Translations under genes and position numbers: made by a program
In this document: one piece after another, positions 49,001-59,115 of the stretch
Layout: each line of letters opens with the position of its first letter
Numbering within the stretch: position 1 is the stretch's first letter
The notes under the pieces: model-generated
The model's database searches: none
What the model saw: only the letters and a program-made list of their open reading frames with translations
What the model was told of the DNA's origin: nothing
Assembly: GCF_020085105.1 (NCBI RefSeq)
Contig: NC_058046.1
Span: forward strand, 18,345,175 to 18,409,174
Source of the DNA: Siniperca chuatsi
Taxonomy: Eukaryota; Chordata; Actinopteri; Centrarchiformes; Sinipercidae
Direction of reading: 5' to 3'
Length of the DNA stretch: 64,000 nt

Positions 49001-50401
49001 CCAAATGGATATGGCTCCGGTCCTGTGAAACTGTCCCAGGGCCAGCTCCATGTAAAAGAGCGGCACACCACCAAAGATGGCCATCAGAATGTAGGGAATA
49101 AGGAAAGCACCTACACAGAGATGCATGAGGGTACATCATGTTATGTATGGCTTTTACATGGAGCTCATGATGACTGCTAGTGCTGTTTCATGTGCAATGA
49201 CAAAGTGAGGACATTCACAAACTCAAGAATGAGGACTGAAGAGGGTTTGAATCTGAGTGAAAATATGAAAATGAGACATCTCATCTGCCTCATTGTTAGT
49301 TAAGCTACTGTGTAAATTGTGGTTTACATTATTTTTCAGCTCAAGGGGGGATTTAGAAGAATCAAAATCTTTATTTGATAAAACCTTGACAAAAACATAC
49401 CATTAGGGCTAAAAAACCGACATGCACTCACTTCTGAAACACAAAATTATAAAATGAAATGTCCTCTGTTTTTTCAGTTTTTTAATCTTCTATTTATGCT
49501 TTTTCAATACTTTTTTCAATCATGTTTTTATAATTGTCTTTTGTTTCTTTTAAATCTCGTCTTAATACCTTTTTATGTTTTATGTGCAGCACTTTGAATT
49601 GCCTTGTGTTCTACAAATGAACTTGTCTTGCCTTGTAACCCCATTGGCAGCTGTAATATAACCGACCCTTATTTGTTGATGTAAAAGTATTGCGTAAAGC
49701 ACAACCTATTCCCATCAAAATAAATAATGACTTAACCAATCTATGCAGAAAAAGAAAGGTATAGATATTCACTTAAAATAAAATAAAAATCCTGTCATAA
49801 AAACGCTTGTCCTGATAGGGATTTGTCAAGCTCCTGCATTGTGAAAATTATTAGTAAAAAAGTGACCAAAGGAAAATAGATAGATGTCATAGGAAACGTG
49901 TAAAAACTTTTTAATTGACTTTTTAGTAACGTGAAGGCTAAAAATGCGCACTTCAGCACCATGGACAGTTTCTGCTGCCAGATGCGTAGCTTCAGCCTGG
50001 TTTCTGAATAATTTAAAGCCAATTCGAGCACAAATTCGGAGATTTAGTCGATTTGAAGTCTCTTAAAATATACTAAGTGTATCCAGTGGCTCCACACATG
50101 AGAGTTCAAGTTACACAAATCCAAACTTATGAAATCAAGCTGAATGGCCTGGTTTAAAATATCTAAACCACTTACCGCCACCGTTTTGATAACATATGTA
50201 CGGGAATCTCCAAACATTTCCCAGGTCCACCGCAAAGCCAATGACAGACAAGAGAAAATCCATCTTTTTGCTCCATTTGTCCCTGGAGTCCGTCTGTGTG
50301 ATGACCGGCACCGGGACAGCGTTGTTGGAGCTGTAGCCGGGGTTCGGGGAGCCGTGGTGGGTCAGACTGCCAGCCATGACTGCTGAGTCCTGTCGAGGCA
50401 T
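43009..50401 (-). CDS. slc6a4b: Sodium-dependent serotonin transporter b (SERT paralogue), 13 coding exons
   Basis: This is an SLC6 Na+/Cl--coupled plasma-membrane serotonin uptake carrier. Exons: 50176-50401, 48976-49110, 48623-48842, 48354-48492, 48098-48232, 46655-46758, 45360-45487, 45171-45283, 44483-44614, 44175-44274, 43976-44076, 43198-43365, 43009-43089. They join to 593 codons; human SERT is 630, the difference being a shorter amino tail. Twelve membrane helices are present. TM1 carries Asp59 (human Asp98, amine contact) and SERT-type Gly61. The loop-2 disulfide cysteines are Cys161 and Cys170. Ser399-Thr400 match human Ser438-Thr439. Unlike human SERT, Phe56 replaces Tyr95 and Val133 replaces Ile172. 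In loop 2 the first glycosylation site is lost (Asp169), the second kept (Asn178-Val-Thr), and an extra Asn183-Ser-Ser appears. A near-consensus acceptor sits just before the start ATG, so a 5' non-coding exon is likely. Confidence 0.95.
43484..43507. repeat. (AAAT)n microsatellite in slc6a4b intron
   Basis: About six units of a 4-base repeat lie just 5' (in transcript direction) of the exon at 43198-43365. It is a simple repeat only. Confidence 0.85.
44748..44797. repeat. Fish retroelement tail-like repeat (TTTATTGATCCCCGAGGGG)
   Basis: The motif ATGCTTTATTGATCCCCGAG plus GGGAAAAT is a very common interspersed signature in fish genomes, usually at the 3' end of non-LTR elements. Only about 50 bp is recognisable. 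It lies in the intron between exons 8 and 9 of slc6a4b. Confidence 0.5.
47438..47830 (+). mobile_element. Degraded L1-type LINE ORF2 carboxyl-end remnant
   Basis: The plus strand at 47450-47541 encodes [20 protein letters not shown] and FWEIKLY before a stop. This matches the conserved L1 ORF2 carboxyl motif (C..E.....H..W.CP....FW). Downstream fragments such as LLRILK and LITRTRLQK continue the same domain through several stops. It lies inside slc6a4b intron 5, antisense to the gene. It is an old dead copy with unclear ends. Confidence 0.7.
49460..49640 (+). repeat. Fish retroelement 3'-tail-like repeat (GCACTTTGAATTGCC)
   Basis: A T-rich stretch leads into TTTATGTGCAGCACTTTGAA, then TTGCCTTGTGTTCTACAAAT and a TTGCC/CTTG tail. 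This is a signature I know as recurrent at the 3' end of fish non-LTR elements. It lies in slc6a4b intron 1, has no coding content, and is antisense to the gene. Confidence 0.5.
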
Positions 50402-51650
50402 CGGACTGTGAAAAGTCAGTCAGAGGACCAGCTCCACAGAAACGAGGATGTTTCTCCTGTAATGATGACAGGGCCGAGTGGGAGGAGTTGGTGGAGCTGC
50501 ACCACACCTCGGGATACCTGTTAGTGCAGAAAGATAACACAGAGGTCGTTTGATTTTTACTGACAGCAGCTTTGAACACACTTTCAACTTAAAAAGCTCA
50601 AGCTGATTTAGAGGTCCCAGGTGTTATTGTTGATCAATAACATTGATCACTTTGATGTAGCTCTCAGTAGCATATTGAATAGTTTGACATTTTCACTACA
50701 AACCAGTGAGTTAAACAGTAGCTTAGATTCAAAGCTTTTATCTCTGCTGTTCATCATCCTTCAATAACAATGACATGAGGTGTAGAGCTCACAAAATCAC
50801 AACAATGATTACAGTCGAGAAAGCAATCTCACCACAAGGTCCATTTATTAGCTGTTCTGGAGCTTTCAATCATATCACATGATTTTCATCAGCAGATGGA
50901 GTTGCCCAGTCATGGAATTGTAAATGTCTGAGCATTTTTATTTCTCTCATCCATGTTGGTTTAAAAGCTTAGGTTCATTGAAGCTCATTCTTGACGTTGA
51001 AAACAGCAGTTGAGAAAACAATCTCACCACAAGGTCCATTTAGTGGCTGTTCTGGAGCTTTTGAGCATGATCTTTTGCTGCTTCTACACGCTGCCAAAAA
51101 GTAAAATAGTTTGGGTTTTTTTAAATATTCAAGACCCTGTTCAAACCAATGAGCAGGCAGTCCATTTGAACCTCCAAAAGTTTGATACAGAAAGCTATAA
51201 ATAGCACCTTGAGCCATCTTGACTTCCTGATCCTATGTTAATATAGTTTGGTGAAGACAGCAGAATAGAATCACAGCAGCTTAACTGCACTCATTAGGAA
51301 AAACCTAATAAAAAGACTTTGTAATCAAATCCACCGCTTTTAGCATTGAGCACTTTGAAAAGGCTGCTAACTGGATCTTCAGAGAGCAACGGTAACGCAG
51401 GTCTGCGAGCGGAGAGAGTGCATCAAATGGAGTTACTTTGGGAAATGGATATGACACACAGATAGGATAAGAGACATCCAGCGCCATCATAAAATTGTCA
51501 CTTAAAAACCAAGTGGCAGCCAAACTGTCTGGCCTGGTGTCACATGACTTGTTGTCTGGCTGCGTCACCTGAAGCTGGGAAATGGTGAAATGTGCATCAA
51601 AAGAGATGCAAATACCTTTTAATTTTTCTTTCTGTCTCCACACAAACCTC
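50402..51650 (-). promoter_or_regulatory. slc6a4b: slc6a4b upstream region
   Basis: This is the 1.25 kb between the slc6a4b start codon and the GATA array. It should include the 5' non-coding exon(s) and promoter. An acceptor-like TTTTCACAG lies directly before the ATG. A duplicated block occupies 50,811-51,075 (listed separately). No TATA box or start site could be fixed. Confidence 0.45.
50811..51075. repeat. Interspersed repeat with an internal 65-bp direct duplication
   Basis: Two copies, starting at about 50,811 and 51,004, share AATCTCACCACAAGGTCCAT and GCTGTTCTGGAGCTTT with only a few differences, about 193 bp apart. Between them is TTTTCATCAGCAGATGGAGT. I recall this pair of motifs as a recurrent fish repeat. 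It contains no supported gene, although a minus-strand open frame of 80 codons crosses it. Confidence 0.55.
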
Positions 51651-51793
<143 letters not shown>

Positions 51794-54202
51794 TTGATTG
51801 TTGTTGTTGATGTTTTCACTGTTCAGATTCCTTCAGATTCAACATGTCTTCTCATTGCCAGAGTCAGGATGGAGAAGAGTAAACAATCAGCCGGTGGAAA
51901 AAGGCTGTGGTTGCTCAGCCGAGGTGGGGCGGTCCCTGAGGGCCAAAAGCCTAACAACATAACAACAAAACATATAGCAGTGGCCTTCTCTAACATACAA
52001 TCCTGTCAATCTGCATTGGCACACATGGGCAGAAGAACATCAGACTGACAGGAGCCTCTATCTCATGCCCTGGTGCCTGTTAGAGCACGTCGACTCTAAT
52101 CACACATGGACATGTGCATGTTGGCCCTGCCCAGAGACTCTGCTGACAGGCAAACAGACATGGTTATGACACAGCATTGTTATTTCAAAAATGTTGGTTT
52201 TGATTTTGTTTTGATGTTGACTCATTGTAAATTCTTCTCATCTCTATTGTCTCCTGATCATCATAAAAGTGAGTAACTTTCCTTTTCATTGGAGTTTGGA
52301 TTTTCTGATCATCTGCTGAAATGTGACAACTTTACGTCACATAGTCATGTCCAAGTTTCTGGAGAATATCGATTTGACTCTTTACTGTGAATAAATGTTG
52401 TTGTGTGTTTGTGGTTTGTGAGTGTTGAACTGACAAATGCATACTATTAAATACAGTTGTTTTCCCATTGACAAGTAAGCAAAGGCAGGCTGGAGAGGAG
52501 CTCTGGTGTACTGTTTACTCAGGCAGAAGTCCTGGTATGGCATTTAACAAGACGTGCTATTACCTCATATTATCTAAAGCCACTGCAAGGTGTGAGTCAT
52601 CCCACTGAGGGAATCCTGGGTTGAAGAGCATTTTTATGAGATAAAAAAAACAAATGGGACTAAAGCACAGTCGTATCAGTGAAGCCACTGCAGGAAGAAG
52701 GCTCCTTCCTCTCAGCCAAGGACACATAAACTGCTACTCTGTATTTTAAATTAATATTTTTAAAATTATAGTAAATCACTCTTGAATCTCTGAATAGTGT
52801 AATTATTGTTGTTTGATCTGGTATTATCATGTAAAATTGTAAGATTACAGGTCTCAACATGTGATCAGCGTTTTGGACCAGGACAAGGGACCCACATAAT
52901 CTTGACATGTTCATCCACAGAAGGAACCCATGGTTTTGTTGGTTCTGAAACTATGAAGGGAGCTTGTCCAACCCTGCTCCTCTCAGTCTGTCATCCTGTG
53001 TTATCCCTCCATCCTTTCACCACCCGATCTACCTGACAGCTCAGTCCTGCAGGCAGAACTGGACTTATGGCCCAAAGGAAGCCACACTCCAGTGCACTGA
53101 AGCCCACCAACCCCCTCTGCTCGTATTCTGACTCAGATGGTGGTTTTCCTGAACATATTCTCACCCATACACATACACACTTAAATGTGGAAATTGCTGC
53201 TAGATAGTGCTGCTGCTAATTCTTATTTAAATCAGAGCTGAAAAATCTGTGAAAAATGACACAGTCGCCATCTTCTGGACAATATGCGATATAGCTTTTT
53301 TTATAACCATGATTTAGGAATAAGTGGAATTAAGCATATCATTAAAGGAATAATAATGCCTTTGTGGAATTTCTTGGTACATTCAAAGGTGTTTCTTTAA
53401 CAAAGGTGTTGACTTAAAGTTACCAAGTGTCTCAACATCAACATTTATTCTATTTTAATGTATAGGAAGCATAATAACTAAAGCAATAGGCTAAATAAAC
53501 TTTCTATGACTTCAAACAAAGATTAACAATGTTTTGTTTATCCTCATTGTTGAACTCCAGGTTTTTTAATGTATCCAGCAACAGGTGCTCTGCAGGTGGA
53601 GCAGGGGAGCACTTTTGCTTTAAAATGCCGTGTATCCAATATCTGGCACATCATAGATAGCTAGATTTCACGCACACTGAGCCCAGTAAGTGTTGAATGC
53701 GTTTTTAAAAGATCTGTGTGATTTGCAGATACATTATCTGGCTCATTGTAAGATTTTGTCTCCCAGTCTTTCCATAACGTGGCCACAAGATGGCGTGATG
53801 ACAAAATGTTTCCATGTCAGGGAAATTTACAACAAGAACATAACTCCGAGCTCCATTTATTATGTGTCCCTGTTTGTTTTTAGTTCGGGGTTGTATTTCT
53901 TATCTATTTGCATTGAATGCCTTGATAAAATTATTTCTGTGGAAAGATAACATTACAATAAGGAGAGCACAGCACTATGTCTCATTCAGTGAAACTTATA
54001 TCGAAGTTTAGTTCTATGCTAGAAAGCCGTCTTTACGTTTATTATAAGCCTGTTCTATTGATGCTTGGCCGCCCAATAGAAGCACTGCGTGTGTCTTTAA
54101 GAGGCGTGTGTGAGAGGAGGTGGAGTCGTGAGCCACATCGCAGTGTACAAGCAGCACTCAGCTGATGGGAGGGGTGCCGCTTGCAGACAGGAGACAGGAT
54201 CC
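51794..54202. other. slc6a4b-sgsm1 intergenic region
   Basis: This is 2.4 kb of non-coding sequence between two divergently oriented genes. The segment 54,060-54,200 just before the sgsm1 start is GC-richer and is the likely sgsm1 promoter and 5' UTR. No repeats with clear boundaries and no gene were recognised elsewhere. Confidence 0.5.
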
Positions 54203-54834
54203 ATGGCAACAATCATGGCAGGTGGGAGCAAAAAAAAGATAGGCCTAAATATTTCTAAATTGTATTTGTGTTCTTATGAGAATATAGAAGAAGTTCAGTT
54301 GTGGCAAACTGTACTAATGTCCTGTGTGGGACTGTTTTTGCTGTGTTTTTAGAGGCAGAGACCCGACAGAGACTGCTGCGCACCGTCAAGAAGGAGGTGG
54401 GTGTTTTCAGCTCAGCAGTTATCGAGTCGGAAAAACAAACACTTGGTTTGTATGAAGCTGTGTAGTTCACCCTGGCTTCTCAGGTGATCTCTAACAAAGC
54501 CTGGACAGACACTTCTGTGTCTGTACTTAATGTCCTGTCTTCTCCTCATGATGACACCGGGGATAGATGGCTTGGATGCTCATCTGAATCGCAACCTCTT
54601 TGAAAAAATTAGTAAACAAGCCTTTATGAAATATTAAAATACCAATAGTGGTCTTTAAAGTGTTTTCTTTCAAGTCTATATTTCTTATTCAGTGTTCGTG
54701 CCGCAGTTCAGTAATTATTCGGGTGGAGAAGCAGCACGAAGGAAACAGATTGTCTGTAGTCAGTGTTTGTGGTGTTTATGGCAGAGCACACCATCAGCCT
54801 TCTGTCAAGCCATTTGGTGGTTTCAGTTAGACAC

Positions 54835-54903
<69 letters not shown>

Positions 54904-57900
54904 GCATCTAATGAGTTATATGGGGATGAGTGGAAACAGATATGGAAGCAGCTCTGGTGGTTTGTTCAGCTGGTTTTCAACCCTTTAGTCACTCATCATC
55001 ATTTGAGGTTACTGCAGTAACACAGAAGACCAGAGTTCAGCAGAGATGAAATGAAATGTCACTACCATTTAGACTGTCTGACATTCAACACTTGATCGAG
55101 GTTTCTTCTCAGAGGTCCCACACGTTGGGAAAAGGACATGGAATTAATGAATGGCATGTTATTGACTGTTTAGAAATGTCACATAAAGCCTGTCATCATT
55201 TCTTATGGAAGCAAATATCGCTGAGGCTGAGATGCAAAGCTCAAGCTGCACAAGCATCCATTTGGAGGAAGAAAAATGAGGATTTGTTAACTTCTTCTAA
55301 TGTCTGTTTTTATTGGGGTTTTTTGCTCAAGATCATTAAAGTTAAAAGCAGAGACACACCAGATAAATAACTCTTTTCTGGACCTGCTTATTTTGTCTTA
55401 ATATTATCACATGTTAGGGCCTGCTGTGCTTAATCTTATTCTGGTGAAACTGACCTACAGCGTTCATCTGATTTGAAGGCTTGAAGTCCAGTAGATACTT
55501 TTGGATTGTAGCTGTCAAAATTACAAACATAGCCAAGTAGGCTATTCATGAGTTTTTATTCTTGGTTTATTTACTGCATTTAGACCACAGGAATGGGTTG
55601 CACCAGCTAATAGTAAATCCATTACTTAGTTTGTGGGTCAAGTCCTTCATAAATTATTACAACTGTCTGCAAACTAGTGGTTTACTAAATCAGATTGCAC
55701 CATTAAAACCTAAGAAATGCCTTAGCAATGGCTTTACAGTAATGTGTAAATGTAAATCGGTTGCTAAGAGACGTCTCTAGCGCCGTCGGAAAAAAGCAAT
55801 CAATTAGGCAAACGGGAAGTCACTGTAGCATCACTAGCTGTAAGATAAACGTTTAGGAGGCCGTGAGATATATTAAACTTACCAGACAATCCTTTTGTAA
55901 ATGTAGGAATGAATGTGTTTTGCTTACATAAGCATACATGTAAACATATACTGTATGTGTTAATTAGTATAGACTGATAAGGAACTATCAGCTAACCTAA
56001 CCGACGTTATTTGGTGATTTTAGGCTAACGTTATTAGCATAATGTTAGCCTAAATTGTAATTTGAGGTAACGTTAGGGTTACTACATTGTGTTGTTTTTG
56101 CGAAGTGAAATTTGATTAAAGTTTACATCATTATTTAACGGCATTTTGTCAGGTCAGATATGTCGACCATACTTATTTTATTCTTCTAACGTTACCTGAA
56201 CTGGCTAACTATTTTACTGTATATTAGCAAGCTAACGTTAGCTTTGTCAGTTGGTAACGTTAACGCTACCCAACAGTTACACCTGGCCCTTACTGCATGT
56301 AAATATTTAGTAATCACTTCTATGTAAGAACTAGCGTTAGTTTGTGGTGAAACCTGTTTTAATTTCGGATGCTTATCGTTAAATCTCCACTTAGTAAAGA
56401 ATTTTGTCATACCTAGATTAACCTTGAATTTAGGAACAGCTGCTGTAAATGGCAGGAAACTCAAACTCTCCACTGAAACCCACAATTATAATAATAGAAA
56501 CATATTCAAATATTCAGAGCAATGTGATTAAATATTTATAGCTGAACCAATTCAGCCTCAAACAAACTATCTAGAATACAGCCACTGTATGGGAGATAGA
56601 TGATTTATTTATTTTTTTAATGAAAGCTGAATATAATTTTGGAAAACTGTGTGCGTCACTCCACTGTGTCTCCATTGTCCTACAGTGATGTGTACTTTGC
56701 GGTTGCTCCTGTTGAGGTTTTTGTTTCCCTGTTTGTTCAGGGAAGGTTTTCTCAAAATCACCAACACCTCACTTAACATTTACACATTTACAGTAAACAC
56801 CTTTAACACTGAGAACTTCCCAACATAACCTTTACTCTTTTACTATTGTTGGTTTTGTTCGCTAAAAAAACTCAACTGAAGCAGAGGAACATTAACATTA
56901 GTTTTATTAGAGTAGATTTACCCAAGTCCACACCACCTTTTTAGCCTCCTTCTCTTAACAATTGATGGTTTTACTTAATTAGTTTCATCTCAGATTGCCT
57001 CATAAATTACAAGACTTTATTTCTGCCAAACAAAAAATCACATCCTGGATCTTGTGAAAGGAAGAATGCAGAGACTTTGGTCTTTGTTTTCCACAGAGTC
57101 CTGTTTGCAGGCTTATCAGTGGAGACCAGACCCTTCCCATGATTAAACCTGCCTCCTGTGTGCTGATACGTCCTCACTGAGATTCATTCACAGTGGCTCT
57201 TTCACTGTTTACTACAAATGCAGCCTAATGGAGTCTGTGGATTGACCAACAACACAGTATGATAGCTTACTTTAATCACAGATAGCACTTCATGAAAATA
57301 AGCATTCATCTAGATGAGTTAACAAAGAACTTAAATTTATTTGTAGGTGCTTTTCAGATATATCTGTCCCCTTAAAGGAAAGATGGATGTTGTTGTTTGT
57401 ACCATTCCCCATTAGTTTATGATTATTATTACTCTGTGTGGGCTATACCATATGGTGTCTCTATGCTGTGTGTTCTCACGCTCTCCTCGTCCAGCTGGTT
57501 ATGTGCCACCAGACTGCTCAAATATACCTGGATGTGGGCCATTATCCAGAGAGTGCAAGACGTCTGTGGCAGCAGAATTACCTTCTGGAACAAAATTGGT
57601 TTGAATGACATATCTTATTAGCTTTGATACAGAATCCCTCTCAGTCTGTCCTTGTCTCTATCTTGCACTGATCGTGCCTCTGAATTGTGCTTCTCCCTCT
57701 GTCTTTTTGTGTATCACACGTGCACAGAAACACAAATACACACCTGTGTTTACTAAAGGAGAGAGAGGGGGGGAGAGAGACTATTAGAAAACTGGCCATA
57801 GAGATATGCACCATTTACTTTCCTGTTTCGCTTTTTTTAAGGCTGAGTACTTACTCAGGATGAGGTTTCAGGCAGCGGAGTGTAAGATAATCCACCAGTC

Positions 57901-59056
57901 TTGTTCTGTGTTTTCTGCTTAATAGAGATTTTTATGATTCCTGGTAGCATGTTGATAGAACACATTCAGGATTGATTCATACTGCAGGAACAAACTGCAG
58001 GGAAATCATCAAATATTATTGTTGTCATAGATACTGATAGAGATTATTACACTACTCAGAAGTGCAGCTCTCTATACATGGATTAACATGCATAGCCAAT
58101 GATGATTTTCCTTGTTTTTTTCCCGTTGTGTGCTCCCCTCATTCATCAGTGGCCACAGAGACGATGAATAATGAAGGATGGATGTTAATGGATGGGGCTT
58201 TCTCTCTGGCTCTTATTTCTTGGCTCTGCTGTCGCAGGAGTTAATTGGAATACTCTGAAGATCTTTTATCACTCTGGCGGATGCCTTCAAGCTACAGTGA
58301 TTAGTTAGAGCAGATTCATCAGGCTTTGTTGCTATAACAGAGCCGTTTAATCAGTGTTGTCACGTCACGCACATTGTTATATCTGTAAATTCTAGTGAAA
58401 ATATATTTTTAGGTGGCATTAGGTGGCACTACTCTAAATGGTAAATCTTGGGTAGATTTGTGCTTTATTGATGCCCAATGAACACACTAGGAATATAGGT
58501 GGCTGGATATTATGTGAAATGACGGCAGCACAGTACATTTAGATATTATTAGTTACTGTAGTTGGGGAGCTGCAGTCATTTTTGTTTACTTTAGAGATGA
58601 ATGAATGCTGTTGACGCATCTTCTTAGGCGGAAATGATCAACTGTGCGACACGTGCCGTCTCCATAGAAACCTGCAAGTTGTTTGTGCTTAGACACTTCA
58701 CCATATTAAATTCCTCAGAGGCCTGATCTGTAGCCCAGATGAGAGAGATGAGAAAACACGAGGAGGAGTCTGCGTCAAGTTGGCAAATCAATCAGCTTTC
58801 TGTATGTGAGGTGCACTCAGAAAGAAAACTGGTGCATATAAGTCCCATGTGTTTTATGTGTGTGTTTGTGTGTGTGCATGTAGGCTTTTATATAAGAGTG
58901 ATCATGAGTGGAGCGGGTGTGCATCACATCAGACTGGCACTGTCTCTGTTGTGTTGGCAGCATGAATCATTTCTGTTGATGCTGAAGATAACAATGCTAC
59001 TGATGCAAACGGCCCAAATTTGCGTAATGACTGCTGTCTAATTAGTGAAGGGTTTT

Positions 59057-59115
<59 letters not shown>

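Noticed and set aside
50975-51217. 80-codon minus-strand open frame upstream of slc6a4b
   Set aside because: It overlaps a duplicated interspersed repeat, has no recognisable domain, and no splice or start context fits an upstream slc6a4b coding exon.
56192-56485. 97-codon minus-strand open frame in sgsm1 intron 2
   Set aside because: There is no homology I recognise, its composition follows the AT-rich intron with TAACGTTAGC motifs, and there is no upstream promoter or polyadenylation context on that strand.
57419-57621. Overlapping short open frames at 57.4-57.6 kb, one with several cysteines (VPPDCSNIPGCGPLSREC)
   Set aside because: An acceptor-like CGTCCAG precedes them, but no frame matches SGSM1 or a domain I can name, and the SGSM1 exons on either side join directly in phase.
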